Positions 14,001 through 29,682 of a stretch of 64,000 bases of DNA are shown in pieces. The stretch spans positions 10,634,284 through 10,698,283 of the forward strand of contig NC_134526.1 in NCBI RefSeq assembly GCF_027942865.1, in the 5' to 3' direction. The stretch comes from Odontesthes bonariensis (lineage: Eukaryota > Chordata > Actinopteri > Atheriniformes > Atherinopsidae). A program made the position numbers and the translations under genes. Numbering within the stretch: position 1 is the first letter of the stretch; each line of letters starts with the position of its first letter. Below the pieces are notes generated by a model that had not been told where the DNA came from, did no database searches, and worked only from the letters and a program-made list of their open reading frames with translations.

Positions 14001-17000
14001 CCCACTGTAATGAGGATTATCTCATAAAATGTGATATATCCTGGATGTTTGTATCAAACGTGTGTCATGCAGTTTATGAGCCTTTAGGGGAGCTGGACAC
14101 CAAGACATCAGAGTTAATGCTTTTTGCTGTCTTTTAGCTTTTCATCAATCAGACAAATCTATTAAGTCAACATACATTATCGGTCTTATATTAAATTGCT
14201 GCGACACATTTGTGCATGGGTCATTTTGCAACTCTGTGTTGAAAGGACCTGCTTTGTATGCAGGAACATGTTTTCACTGCGGTCACTGAAGCCCGAGAGC
14301 AAGGACGCCACTTTTCTAACTTTAATTAGTGTCTCAACATCGTAATTAGACCCTGGATTGAAATCAATTACTCATCTCTAGCATGTACCACCAGACTGAG
14401 GCTGAGGGTCACAAACTAATCAACCCATTGTGCTGCTCACACTACTTGATTTAAGTGTGTCACTGTCATTGTCGCCATGAAAAATCTACTCATTCGTTGT
14501 CATGACCTATTTGCAGTATGTTGGAACAGCTCATATGCTGTTGATTTAAAACAAATCCATAATTCTGTAGTTTAAATAACTCAGACATTCACTCCATGTC
14601 TCTCTAATGGTAAGTGCAAGGAAACCTCCCATAATTCACATATTCACAGATGTTGAGTGAAACTAATATAAGTGTATATATTGGTCATTTTTGGCCTGAA
14701 GTACTAATTGTCAGTCTAGATTGGTGTTGGTTGCCCACTTTTAGAAAATAACTCAATAGAAATGTCTGTCCAGAAATCCTGACTCAGTGACTCAAGAAAA
14801 TCTACAAAGTTTGTTACAGATAACTGGTTGTAATAAATTATTTCCTACAAATTAAGATGGTCAACCATTTCACTGATCAGAGGAAAAGTCACGAGCACAA
14901 CATGGCCTCCACTGTAAGCCAACTGCTGATCTTTCATTCAACACGCCCTTTTTTTTCTAATATGAGTTTAAATTAATAACGCATATTAACCTGATAATAA
15001 TAAAGATCGTAGTTAAGGATTCTAGGTACTTAACTCGGTGGACATTGGACCACTTGTTTGTTCGGTCTTTTGCTGCAACCATCCCACGCAATTCTTCATC
15101 TGTGTTGGTAAAGTTAAGCATTTAGATTTCCAGTGTTGTTCCTGTTCTCTGACTGTTATTGGCGATGCTGTTGAAACTCAATATGAGCATGAACTTTGTG
15201 TCAGTCGATGCGTTCTTCCTTTTTTTTTTTTTTTTTTTATTATTGAAAGGTTTTAGTTCAGTGAATAAGAAAATAGCTTGTGGATGTTCTCGGATCTTAA
15301 GTTTTCTAAAATGTGTTGGGGCACTTTTACCGCCCAAAGCAGAGTGAGTGCCATCAAGCTCAGTTATATTCAAGAGAGGGCACACATATCAGTGACCAAT
15401 ATCGCCAAACTTGAAAACTCGCTGCAAAAACAGGGCTAAATGGCACCACAGGCCAAAAGGAAAATCCTGGCATGAGTGCTTTTTTTCTGTTTAGATCAGA
15501 CTTGGTTGCTCATAATTCCTGTCTAATAAGCATGACATTAACATGGCATAAGAGCAGGATCAGAGCTCTAAACTAGCAGGGCCACAAGCATGAGTAGACT
15601 TGCTGCTAATAAGGTTGCACTGAGTTTTCCTGAATCTCACGTCTTTCTGTGCAGCCACACGGTTCTCACCATCTGCTAATTAGAAGCACGTGATTGACGG
15701 CTGCCTAACACGCCTGCTTTGCACTTATTAGGATGGGACAACATTCAGGTTTGTCTCTTACTCCAGTGCGTGTAATTTGGTGACGTCATGTGATTTCCAG
15801 TTAACCTTCTTCCAACTAAACATGATCAGTGGGCGGCCAGATTTAATTGTTTACGTCTGCATGGGTTTTAAGGATTGTTTATAATATTGATGTTTGACGG
15901 TTTTAATCTATAAAAATGGGATTCATTTTGTGGGTTGGTGTAATATTAGTGTGTAATTTTGGTTGACCAATGTTATTAAATGGGTGAAGGGTGAAGTAAA
16001 TGGAAAAACTCCTGCATGCTACTCGGCTGTATTGTTAATATTTGGATGTTGTTTTGTCACCACTTATTCATGCATAGAATTTCCTTTGCCGCTCATATTT
16101 GAAGTTAATTCAGTTTTTTTCAGTTGTACCTGTGAAACTGAAAGAGTAGAGCAAACTCAAACTGACAGCAGTGACTGTTTCATTTGATGTCATGAAATGA
16201 ATAACCATATGGAAACACTATGGAGTTTAACAGAGATGGATAAGTATTTATTGAACCGCTCCCCTGACTGTTGGCTACATACTGCTATATTACTGGGCTT
16301 CATTGGCCAAACAGTATACACCATACATCCTTTCACTTCTGTGCAGCGGACAGGATGCTGCTTTTAGATTGATTGATCTCTCTGTGGCTGTGTGCATATC
16401 TTGCAAATCTTCTCTTTTTTTTTTGTTTCTATTCTTTTTTTCTTTTCTTCATGACCATCCCCTCATAACTTATGGAGCAGCCAGCCGTATAGTGTCTGTA
16501 CAGCTAGGACTTTTCCACTTGCACATCCATGGTGCAGTATAAGAACCAACATGTTGGTGTTTTTAGAAGAAACCCACACAATGTGCTGATCTTAAACTGC
16601 AGAGTCGAAGGAATGTCCTAATTTTCAACACATTTCCAGTCCAACAGATGTGTAGTATGACATTAAATGATGCCTCTGTTGCTAAGGGTACACCTGGAGG
16701 GGAGGTTTAGCATGAGAGGGAGGTGCTGTCTGTGGATGTGCACTCGCTCTATTCTTCGTGCTGTCTAATCCCCATATCAAATTGTTTCCTGCACTCCACA
16801 GGAAGTTGCCCACTAAAGGCCCCACCGTCACGGCCTTTGCTGAGGCTTCTGGGAATGTGGGGGTGGTAGCATTGGAGGGGGGGGGGTGTTGAAGGTTGGG
16901 GTTGTGGGGCTGCTGGACAGCTGTGTAGATCCAAAGCTACCACATCAATTATGCTCAAACATTTGCCTAAAGCTGTAAAACATGTTCCTTTTTTCCAGCC

Positions 17001-20000
17001 ATCTTTTATTTTGTTGCACCACAGATTGCTCTTGAAAAAGCAAACTACTTATATAGTACAAAGTAATCATATCATTGAAGAATGCCTCCTGATTGTTTTT
17101 ATGTATTTCAATTTTACAATCACAAATACATTTTCCATCATCCATGTTTGAATCTGAGCTGTGCGTGTTGATTAATTACTTTCCCTGCTCAGTAACTTAA
17201 AAACAACGAAGCGTCTGAGTGCTCATTTATTTATGTCTTCTGTCTATTATCATATATTTTCATGTAACACAAAAGAGTTTTTAGTTATTTCAACATTTTG
17301 TCATCAGGAAATGTATTCTATCATAATTTATCAGTATAGTCTGTACTGATATAGTGACAAACCAGTTTATCCTCATGCTATTACAAAACCGACGGCTTGA
17401 TAACAAGAACAGTTTGTTGTAACATGAGCTACTTTGGTGATCTTTAGTAGTCGCAACATAACACTACTGTGGTCTCAAAAAGAGATTCTGGGCATTAGTT
17501 TAACTTTTTGGACACAATGGTCAAACTGCTGAGAAAATATTTAGTTTAGAGGTCAGGCACTCTGTGCTGCTAAAGGTTAAAACTGGGGCTTGGTGTTGTA
17601 CTTGTCTTTCCTTATAATCCCTCTTCCTTCCCTACTTGTCATGGCCCAAAAGATGCAGTCATTTTGACTTTGAAACTGTTTAAAGTTAAAGTTGGGACAG
17701 GCTTGTTTGGGCAAAAGAATCTGTATTCCTCATTCCTCAAAAATCTCCAAATCTATAGACATGATCTTTTTGAAGTTTTGCTTTGATATTCTTCTAGTAT
17801 AGAAGAGCGCTTTTGTGCCACATTTCTAATCATTTTATTCCTCTAAAACTTCCAGTTGACTAGAAGTTTAATCTTTGGATGGTTATAATTACAGACCGTT
17901 TATAAAAGGATTGATGCAGGCACTTTTTAAAGCCTTCAGTTTTACATATGGCACATTTGTTTTTTGGATCCAGAAGTGGCTTGAAAATGAGCGAGTTGTA
18001 TAATCCCCCCCCCCCCTCCTCTCTCTACCAAACATACACACACACACAGTTCTAATGGGCAGGGAAATTAGCTGTTGAGACCAAAACTGTTGTAGCACGT
18101 TGTAAACATGTTTATTTCTGCTTGAGAATTTTAACCAGGGAGTGGAGGGGGATTGACTCTCTTGGATTCAGCTTCAACTGGTCACTTGAGGAACTGTACA
18201 TTTATGGATCAGTTTTTCATCTCTAGTGGTGGCTTCTTGCTTCTAACAGGAGTGTACACTCAATTGAGATTTAAAAATTGTAACAATCGCACACATTAAT
18301 CCAATATCTTCAAAACTGATATACTCGTATGTGTACGTACATTGAGTCTGCATCCTGTTCTGGCTGCCTGTCTGAGTGAGTGGCTCCAATGGTTATTAAC
18401 AAGCCAAAATAAGTGATGTCCTCATATTTCTGTGTTTATTTTAATGCATTTATGTACGGTCTGTACATGCAGAGGTTCCCTGCTTTAGTAAGCAAGTGGG
18501 CTTAGTTATACAGCATGACTTGGTATAATATGACAGACTCCTGAGTATCCCTCTCTCCCATGCATTCTGGTGATTCTTTGGACCAATTTATACATGCATA
18601 CAGAAAATTGGCCCACCATATAGAGTTTCGCTGTCTGAATATAAGATTAAATTAGAAATGCCAGTCAGTTAGAATCAGCAACTGCAAATACACTTGATAA
18701 ATACACTAACATGTATGCATGATAGGCACTGTTTGAGAAGCGGTGTCACAGGGGTCAATCCGATGAACCACAGGATCAGCTCAGAGTGCACGGAAAGAAA
18801 GGAAATGGTTTCTGCTGTCATGTAAGCTGAGTAAAAGCAGATAAGGCTATATACAGACTTATTGATTAGTGTCGCCTTCCGTGAGGAGGAACCTTCTGGA
18901 ATTATCAGATCAATAACTACATAAATCAGCTGATGAAGGCATAAACAAACTATAGACCAGTAACCCTGGGAGTTGGGGCTTGATTAATTTCTGCAGCAGT
19001 GATCCCAGGAGGAGTGGAAGGACAGGAAGGAAGGAGGGTTTTGACTATATACCTCACATGCTATTTAGAGCCAGGAAATGGAGAAAATACACGAGTAATT
19101 AGATAAATAAACGAGGAGAGATAAAACCTCTAAACAATCTATTAGACTGGAAATTGGCCTTGGCCCGAGATAACATTATGAATTTGTCCTCGATTATTGC
19201 TTGACCAGATGCTCAACTGCCACTGCATTTGGAAGTAGCTGCAATAGCTTATTGATGGCGGGACATTAACGAGAGAAGGAAAGAACAGCACTTCAGCAGA
19301 TTTACAGATGTTTTTGATGTTTATGGTTTTAACTATCCAAGACGCTGACCTCTTGAACCTTCTGCTTTCCCCTGACCAACGTGAGCTGGCTGGCTGGGAG
19401 TCAGGCCGGCGTCGCCCTGTCACGTTTATTTTCAGTCGCCTGCTCGGCTTGCCAGCCAAAGTGATAAAAGAGAGACGAGCTGTCCACAGTGGCGTGGTAT
19501 GCATCTGTGCGTGTTTGCGGGCTTGCATGCTGCTAGGGAGGGAAAGTGGCTAAACGCTGGAGGGCAGATATTTGTGGCACTTCTTCCAAACCCCCGTGAG
19601 TGACCCCCACTTAAGAGAGGGTGGTAGTTGGCTAAGAGTTGCATAGTGATGAGAGTCAAAGCCAACAGTGTTTCTATGAGCCAATTACAGTAGCTATCCA
19701 ATGGGGAGGGAGAATTTACTGGAAGAGGGAATCGGGGTTATTTACATTCTCTTTCTGCTCTTCCACACAGGCACACAGTTTCTCAGTCTCCTGATGAGAT
19801 GAAGAGCCTGATCATTGAGAAGAATAAGATTGGGATGGAGGAGGAGCCTGAACTCTTGGTGAAAGGTGAGTCTGACTTTCACAACAGATCACACACCAAG
19901 ATTATCACAGTTACTCAAATCTTCCTTAAATCGTGTGCATTTACCTGCTACAATCATAAGAGTGATGACATAAGAGTGATTCGGTAAATGGAATATGGAT

Positions 20001-23000
20001 TATTACTTGTATTTATAAGCAAAACTTCCTAACATTCACATTCTCTTTGTTTTACAATGATGCCAACTTTCCACTTTGAACTGTTGGCTGGCCAACAAGA
20101 GCAATTTGAAAACTTCACCATGGCTTCCTGAGAATTGTGATAAACATTTGTTAGTATTTTACAAGACGAAATGATCACTGACTGAACCTACCTCAAAATA
20201 AAACGATACTGGATAATGGTCAGTAGTTTATCAACTGAATGAGCTACTTGCTGTGCTAGGTCATGCTGTTCTTGTCATTAAGTAAAGTACATAGTTTTCA
20301 TCAGCCTGATTGTCTCCTGTCGCAGCTCCACGCTGTGCTATCGCTCTGCATCCAACCCTTTCCTGACAACATGTGGCCCACAGCAGCCCCCCTCTCCAAC
20401 CTCGCATCCCTCCTCCTGTAGCTACTGGCATGAGGAGCCCTGTCTAGCATGTCTAATGCTTTTGAGGAATGATCTCATGAGATATTTCTGTGCAAATTTG
20501 TTTTCTCTTTTCTCTTTTTGGCCGACCGAAAGGGAGCAGTAAAATGCCAGCGCTTAGATATGTTGTGTCCTGTTTGGAATGGCGACAGTCAGATTGCCTA
20601 ATTCTGACAGCAGTTGCCATGTACCCCTGGCTAGGGCTCCTTGCTCACTGCTCTCCTTGTATCTACTACTAGAAGACAAGAGTTTCTTTCTTTTAAACTT
20701 CAGCTTCTGCAGCACCACCATTATTCACTGCATGTGCAACACAACTGAAGGACACCTTAGGGTGTTAGATAATCGCTTTCTCGTAAGAATGTGTGTTGAA
20801 GACAGCTTCCATCGGGATCCTTTTTTTCTCTTTTTTTTTACAGCAGAACATCCTGAGGCTACATGGGGTGAATATTGCTCCAGTATCTTAAATAGGCCAC
20901 TGACTTTGCAGATATAGACTGATGATGTGAGGTTGAATTGTAAAAGCCGTGAGAGTGTAGACAGAAAGAGATGTTGACATTGGTTTATTGACATACCTTT
21001 GTTGATTTACAGTTAAAATTACTCCTCACGTGATGTACAGCTTGGCATGCTCCAGTAAACTGTCTGGATATGTCTAAGCCTAAAGGGGAAACAGTTCAGT
21101 GAATTTATTGTATTGACCTAAACTGCAGGTTCAGTTTATAGCCTGTAATGTTTTTAAAGTAGCAGGGGCTATTTCTTTCTGCCATTTATACAGTAAAAAA
21201 AAAAAAAAAAAAAAAAGAGGGGGAAAAAAACATGCACCAGCCAGCGTCAAAAATTGTCACACATGATGATCTTTTGACATCACCTTGGATTTGGAAACTG
21301 TTGTTGCAAAGCTTTAGAGCCCTACCCAGCTTCTTTAGCTTTGGTTTTTAGCGTACTGCAGAGTTTAGCGTTCAGTGAAACAAAACGTTTCCCTGTGTAT
21401 AATGGCGCTCTCATCATAGTGATATGAGTTTTGAAAAAAAAAAAGTACAGTTAATTCCTTTTTCAAGTATATCCATAAATGAATTAAAGATATGAAATAT
21501 GAAATGAGGTGTACTTATATTTTTGATATATATAATTTTTCCTTGTATAATTATTCTGTGGTAAATACAAGGTACAGCATTCTGTATTCAGAGAGTTATA
21601 AGAGGCTTAGCAGGAAAAGATAGAAATTCACAGAGATTGTTTTCTCAATCCATGTTTGAGGGGGCAGGGCACTGAGGGGTTAAGGGTCACAAATGAAACA
21701 AATTAAGGGCGAGCCATGGCCCCCCAGGGGACACATTAGTAGGCTACAGCGATGGGATCCAGATGGAAAACCATGGGAGGGGTACACAGGGGGTCTGGGG
21801 ATTCTACTGCTCTTTCTTTTTCTTTCTGACTCCATCCTTCTTCGCCTTTTCTTATCACACTGCTTGAAGTACCCCAAAAGAGCATTTGTGGGACATCCTG
21901 TGTCTGTGACAGAGGCGTCAGGGTGGCAGTCTTGTCCTTCTCTCGATGTTCTCTCCCAGACACCCTGTCTACCTCCGCTGTCCCACATCCAGTCAGAAAG
22001 CTCAGCCCTACTTACCTCATGATTTTTATTTATCCATTTCACATTGGGTTTTGATGCTGACCCCCTCTGATGTGGTGTTAAGTACCTCCTGGGTTTTTAC
22101 TTTGGGCTATATTGGGGGCTTTATGGTAGGTTTTAAACTGCCACTTACATCATATAGAGGTATAAAAGGAAACGTAGCCTGAGAGGCTTAGCTTTCGTCT
22201 ACTCCTCTCACTTTATTTTTATTTTTGAGTAGCAGCAAAGCAGTGGGGTCCTTGCGCTCCCTGGGAAAACCTCTGAGGCAGGGTTACAAGCAGGGAAAGA
22301 AGTGAAATTTGGCAGATGAAGGTAAATAGGAAGAGAGTGAGAGCAGGGGGGAAGAAAGATGCGGGTGAAATGAGTGCTGGCTGTCAGGTGGCACGCAGCT
22401 TGCTAACCGCAGAGGAAGTTGTGATGCTGTCGTGGCGTCATTACCGTTTTCACTGGGTGTGAGTCTGAATGTATGTTACCTAATTGTTCCTTCAAATGTC
22501 TCTCCAGGTGGCCTGCAATAACTCTGCAGTTTCTCTCTGGCTCTCTGAACAAACTTTGACCCCCCCCCCCCTTTACCACCAGAACTCATCAATTGTCCTC
22601 TGTCTGTTTGTGTACAGGAGGCATTTGGATAGTGCTCTGCCAAACTAGCTTATTTATCTACTCTGAGATTAAATACTTATTAGGAACAATTTGCACACAT
22701 AGCTGAGGGGGGAAAAGTTCACTGTTTAGGAACAGTGGATCTGGGCTGTCGCAATCTTTCCAAACCCTCAGAACTTTAGGAGCACAACAGTCTCGCATTA
22801 TAGAGACAGGCCTGGCAAGTTGAGAATGCATGCCTACAAGCATGTCTGTTTTACCCTCTTCATCTCTCTGTCGCAGTAACTCTCTGTCTTCTTTTCTCAC
22901 TCTGTCAAGCTCAAAAGTGGTCATTTCGTTGGCAGCATGCAGCACTTAATGCCTGTGCTATTAACTGACGGTATTTTTATCCCCTAGTATTTACCCCAAC

Positions 23001-26000
23001 AAGGTAGGCACACACAGACTGCAACATACTTTAGGACAATTACATGCCTTGGGGATTATTCTCGGTGAAAACATGGTTTGGCTGTTCTAGTTTAATAGCT
23101 CCATGATTTGCCCATCTGCTGCCTAGAGAGATTCTTGTTTTGGTATGTAGGTGCAAGAGAGTATTGGCACTTTAGCAACATGGTGCTAGCAAAGTTGCTC
23201 CAATGTGAGTCTGTCCATCAGTTATTAGGATACAATAGATAGTCACAACTTTGGCTTTACATTGTTGAATAAAGAAAGGGCTATGCTGGAGACTGTATTG
23301 GATACTTGGATACTCACTGTTTTGTAGCCAAAGTCTGTGATGAGGAAAGGGTGAGAAATGAGTGTTTAGTGCTTCAAGTTGACAACTTGCTTTATTGATC
23401 GAAATCACAAAGATATTTTTATTTACTATTGAATACAAAAACAGATTTGAGTCTAAGCAGTTGACATGTGTCATATGTTACTTCATTTTAAAGTTAAGTT
23501 GTCATATGATGCTGGTGTGTATCCTATTTAAAGGTTGGCTTTTAAGGGAGGTGCGAGGCAGCTGGATCAAGCAGCGTCGTTACTGGTTTGTGCTGAGCCA
23601 GGACTCCCTTGACTACTACAGCGGACCAGAGAAAGGTGCCCGTAGACTGGGCACACTGGTTCTCACCAACCTCTGCTCTGTCATTTGGCCAGACAAGCAA
23701 ACGTACAAGGAAACAGGTAAGCAAAGCAAACGCACGCACATTATCAGGGGTAAAGTACAGTAGACACAGTTATGTATCCTTTCCTGTAATCTCTGTAAAT
23801 TCCAGTCAGACTTGCATTAATTCCCAATCTGGTATAGTGACCATAGACATTTATTTTGAAATTCCCAAGAACTTGCACTGTTTTTTTGTTTTTGTTTTGT
23901 TTTGTTTTATCGGTAAGTGATGCGTTTAGTCCCCTTTTACTCTCCATGTGTGCTACAATTCTGAGTAAGTTCGGGAAGTCCCAGGTACGTTTTGTCCAAA
24001 AACACAGCTCATGGTTGATCTAGAAACCTCTCATCAGAGTAATAAGCCTGGGCATCTCCCTTCCCTTTTTTTGGAGGAATGAAACAAAAGAGTTAAAGAT
24101 TCAAAAGGAAAGTCTTTGCTGTGTGTGGAAAAGACACAGGAATAAATTAATCTGAGTCTCTGCCTTTCTCAAACATTCTTTCTGTCTGTCTGCCTGTCCA
24201 TCAATGGAGGGGATTATGTCCTGCTGACTTCACCAAACCACTTAAAATGCCCAAACTGTTGAATAAATCCAAACCCAAACATAGTTCTTACTAACTCAAT
24301 ATACTAAGGGACTTTTCTGGACAGAAGTGTGCTTTCAGCAGTGGCTTTGTCACAAGCTCCCTTGGTCGTTTCACTACTGAATAGTTTTGTGTTCCCCCTA
24401 AGCCACTGAGAAATTTGTCACGTATGAATTGCATGAAATCTTTACTTCCTCTGCGTATTTTCTGGTAGTTACTAAGATCTACCACTTCCCTAAAAGGGCA
24501 GGCCTTTACAATAGTTTTGATTTAAGAGCTCCAAACAATCGAAATGAAGAAAGGTAATACCATCATGTTGTATTATCTGTAATAAAGGTTCTTAGTTTTG
24601 GATTTGTACTTCTCCAAGAACTTAAACAAAGAATAATGTGGTGCCAAGTCACGTAGCAGGAAAGCGTGATAACAGCCGTGGGGCTGCAGATCAAGCCAGG
24701 CCGCCTGGGGTATGTCTAATACTTCCTCTGCACAAGGAGGAAGCATGCCTTTCTTTCACTTTTATTGTATGTTGTCCTAGAGGAGACTCGTTGGGGAGGG
24801 GGTCAAACACTTGTGCCCTAACACATCTGCAGAATAACTGTTCTTGTTTGGGTTTGGTGTGGCTTGAGGTTCCTCTCAAGCTGACCTCTGATCCTCAGTG
24901 AAATCGAGAAACGGAGCCAGAGAAAGGGAGTTGTGGCTGATATGCTGGGTGTCCTCTGCAGGGACATTTTGCAGTACTCTTTTCCTGTTACCTTAAATCA
25001 GGTGCAACTACTTGTGCCGACCTCAATGTTTTGTTTTGTTTTCCAGGTTACTGGAGCATTACAGTTTATGGACGGAAACACTGCTACAGGCTGTACACAA
25101 AGCACTTCAACGAAGCTGTACACTGGGCTTGTGCCATCCAGAAAATCATTGATACCAAATCCCCAGTGGAAACGCCAACACAGCTTCTGATACGAGACAT
25201 CGAGGTGGGGCACATAACACAAGCAAACGTATACACACAGTTGCTGCCTGTGATAAGATCCACCAAACGCAAACAGCCGTCAGACTACATATCATTCCCT
25301 CACTCTATTACCATGGAAACCACACAACCTCACAGGGCGGGGAGTCCAAAGTTTATTCTGCTAGCATTTCTCTTTTGAATGACCTCATCTTATTCTATCA
25401 CACTGGACAGAACATAAAAACAGCAAGGTCGAAATTAAGTTATTTCCTTTCATTTAATGCTCAGAACAGTCGCTGCTTTTGAAAAGATGCCTTTTCCTAA
25501 ACCTCCCCACGTGCAGAGAGTGTTTGAAAGGGATAGCCATATTTTTAGACCAGGAGTTGCTAGAGAACACGGCGTGCCGGAATCTCATTGAGCAGACGGA
25601 TGGCTTGTCTTGCATCAGTCCGACCCTGGGGTGAAGACGGGGGCAGTTTTTGGCAGAGGAGGTCGAAGAGGGCTCGGCAAGAAGCAGCAAAACCTGATAA
25701 GCAGTCCTTTGCCTGGCCTCCTGTTTTAGTAATCTCCCAACGAGAGTCTCTAATCTCTAAAAAAGTGGTTAATCTGCTTGCCTCCTTTCACCCCCGTCTG
25801 CTTTGCCAAGAGGGGCCAAGCTTAAATTCTGGCGGAACAGAGAAAGCCTGCTTTGAAAATGCGCTTCATTCATTTATTTGGGTTTCTCATAAGAAAACTC
25901 ATTTTTCTAATCTTCTGTCACTGTAATTCTTTCACTTTTTGACACAGGCACACTTTTTCATATAAGCAAAATATTTCCCCCTCTCAACCGTGATGGCCTT

Positions 26001-26398
26001 TGTATAAATCAAAGAGAGAATGAAGTGAGACAGCTGATCGTGGACTGGAGGCTTACTTATCTTTAAAGTCTAGATTCAGATCCTCTCCATAAAAATGATC
26101 TAAAGAGTTGAAAAAAATACATGAAGCACAAACAGTCAAAGGATATTTCAGGTAAGCCAAAATAGAGGGGGGGGAAAAAAAGTTAAATGAATACCTCAAA
26201 ACTGTCACCCAAATTTGCACGAGCTAAATTAGCTTGTAAGGTAGCAAAATACTCACAAGAATACAAAATAATCTTGCCAGGTGTCAAACAGTTTGATGGT
26301 CTGTCAAACCAGTTGAGTCTAACAAGGAACAACTAGCAGTTAAGGGTGTGAATTTAACCGTAATAGACTGTGGGGAATGAGTCATCCGGTCCCCTGAC

Positions 26399-26435
<37 letters not shown>

Positions 26436-29400
26436 TCCTTGACCTTTTGGAAACAGGACATCAGTCCAGGTGGTCAGTCTATAACTTGCCAATAACTAAT
26501 CAACTGATTTATACACAATACAAGAAAAAGGAGCCAACGGTTAGCTTGGCTTTGTTGAACACAGTAATCACCTACTGCCTTCAAAACTTGTTGAATCAAC
26601 CTTTTAGTTGAAGCCTTTTTGTGGCCGGTTTCTTTTACATTTTTCTTTAAGAAAACATGGTAAATAAGCAAAGCAAGATAGTGTTGCTTTGAATACACAA
26701 TACTGTTTTGCCTTTTGTATCTTCATAGTTGGATTTTTGGTGATGAGAAAAAATTATCATTCAGGTTACCAATTTGCTCCTGGCCAGTCCAATAGCTGAA
26801 GTTTTGCATTTACAATGTTGATGTGCAAGTGGCATCTCTTTCAGCTTTAGGCCAGACTGACGCCTATTTCCCAACATTTCAAAATTGTGATGCAAGTGAG
26901 ACCGATTTCGGATCTAAGCTGTATCGATATAATCTGGGACGTTGTATCTGATTGAAGTTGTCCACAGTACCAGCAGACAAGACTGTTACTAAGGTGCACC
27001 AAACACTGCAGAATAATGTTTCAACCTTGCCCCACTAAGGAAATGGAAAGCTGGCTTGTCTTGTATCCAGAGAGAAGGGGTGGCAGGTTTGGAGGAGCTG
27101 CAGAGTCAGAGGGCCAGAGCAGTGGCAATGTTACTAATGAGCAACAGGTGCTAGAGGGCAATCGCATAGAAGCCATCTGTACTGCTGGAAGGCATCTATC
27201 CACATAGGCACTGAAAGACAGACACGCACGCACAGTAAACTCATTGACACTGGTGGATAAAATATAACATGTCAGTCATGCTAGTGAGGTTTGCTGGGTC
27301 ATCACTTAACCTCCATGCTGCTTTGAAAGTTGCCAGAGCTGAATTTGTGACCCTGGTCAATTCGACCTCGGTCACCCCAGACAGACAAACGCACGCACTC
27401 AATTAATGCACTCACTGACCTCCTCAGGTTGACTCAAGGCTTACAGAAGGGATATTACATTTGTGTTTCAGTGTTTATTGATGTTATTCTAATTTTTCTT
27501 GCTTGTGTATGCAGGAGAATAAGTTTAACCCCGAGGTGGTGGAGCACATCTACCAACACAACCCCATCCTGAAGTACACCCAGGGCCCCCTGTATGCACC
27601 TCTGTTGCCTTTTCCCTATGGCAGTATGGAGCACACATGTAAGCACTTTTTATGTCATACATATTTCCAAAAAATAAATGTGAAGTTACAGTGAAAACAT
27701 AAAATGATAACCCCATTCTAAAGAACTTTAAGTCAGTGCATGAATCTTTCATTTTAATTTCCAAACTTAAGTCAAATCAAAACATATTCTTTTTGTACAC
27801 CTTGTTTATGTTTACAAATACAAATCACATTCTGTTTAAGTAGAGTAAAAAAGTATATCCGAGTATAAGACATCGTTCTTTGCTCCTCCTGCACTCCTCA
27901 GACCACAACGGGAAAGGCTACGGCTCTGTGCGCGAGGAGGCCGTGAAGCTCTTCAACTGCCTGCAGCAGCTGGAGTCGGCACGCGAGCCGGTTCCCATCA
28001 TCCAGGGCGTGCTGCAGACCTGCCTGGACCTGCGGCCCCTCCGCGACGAGGTCTACTGTCAGTTAGTGAAGCAGACCAGCCACACACCTTCCCCATACAC
28101 CGCTGCACATCTACGTTATTGGCAGCTTCTCACCTGCATGAGCTGCACCTTCCTGCCTGGGCCCACCGTGCTCAAATACTTACGATTCCACCTCAAAAGG
28201 TGAGACGCACACAATTAAAGTGGCTTTGCTTTATTTAGCTTGAATGGAGGAAAAAAAATACATCTTAATATATGAGCAGGAATGCTGTTTTAAATATAAA
28301 ACTTGTATTTTGTGTTTGCTTTTGCAAATGAGTTCAGCATTCAGGACTCGGTCATGTTAACTTCAAAACAAATTCATCTTCTTGACTGGAGAACATCTCA
28401 AACTTAATTCAAAGTGGAAAACATGGGATTTCCTTGTTTTTTCTGGCTGTGATTTTTTTTTTTTTTTTTTTCTTGAGGGAAACTTGACATGTGGAAGTCA
28501 GGTGGAAAACACTACAGCATACCCACCGGTGTTGACAGTTTGCGGTAATGGGCTGCAGTTGTCAGTTGACATTAAGATTTTATGTTGGTTTTTTTTCTGC
28601 TTTAAAATGATTTTAGTTGAGAGTGAGTTGAGGCAGAAAGAATGTGACTTTAGACCAAGGGGTAATTGTTATTGGAGCCTGCGATGGAGAAGAGGTTTAG
28701 CTGGGAGATGGTGAACCAGTAGTGATGAGAAGTAGCAGTGAGAGTGTTGAGTCTCCACATCGGACGAGAAGCAGGCGCCACCGTCCTTATCCACCAGTTT
28801 AGATATAGTAGCTGATATGCCTTCACATCGTTAACATGTTCCACCAGACAGATTCAGTGTTTGAGGGCTGGATTTGCAGGTCTGAATTAGCCCCTCTGTC
28901 AAGCATAGTAATCTAAGTTGTTAGCAGTGCTAATCCCCTGCTCTAGATTTTCTGTCTAACGCCATGCCATCAAACCACTACAGTTTTCTATCTATATTTC
29001 TGTACTGGGAATCGCCCTCTTGCTAATGGAACAGTTGCATGCAATGGCAATTCATAATAACACTGTGGAACTCGCTGGCTCTGTGTTTTGATACGTCTCG
29101 CTGTCGCTCTCACGCACTTTCTCTCTCAGTGGATCAGCACTAAGGCTGCAGCTGGGCAGAGCTAAGACTGGAGCTGGGCAGTGGGCCCAAAAACACTCCT
29201 CCCTCACTCCCCCAGTGCCCTGAGAACCCCCCAGGGAATGTCTGCTGTCAGAGAAAAGGCCAGAAGAGAGAAAGCAGAGGAGAAGGAGGGGGCAAGTAAG
29301 CAGGAAATGACAGAAAGAGCCAAAGAGAGGAGAGTATAGGAAGAATCAGAGATTCAGCGGAACATTCCTGATTATGTTTCAGCAGGACAAATCCCACCCT

Positions 29401-29596
29401 GTGGCCATTTGGTTATGAGGTTGCAAGACATTGGAGTAAATAAGTAAGCTTTGATGTGTCTGTGTCTCTCTTTCCTTTGCGTTTTATATTTTAACATGAA
29501 CATTTGCGTGTAATTGCTTCCTTCCTGTTTGTATGTCTGTGATTTTTACACAGGGCTGAGGCCATAACTCCGTCAGGCTGTATTTCACACCTTTCT

Positions 29597-29682
<86 letters not shown>

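Noticed and set aside
21680-22042. Overlapping frames of 109-120 codons on both strands in plekhh3 intron 3
   Set aside because: Open frames on both strands at the same place reflect local composition. No domain or splice structure supports either.
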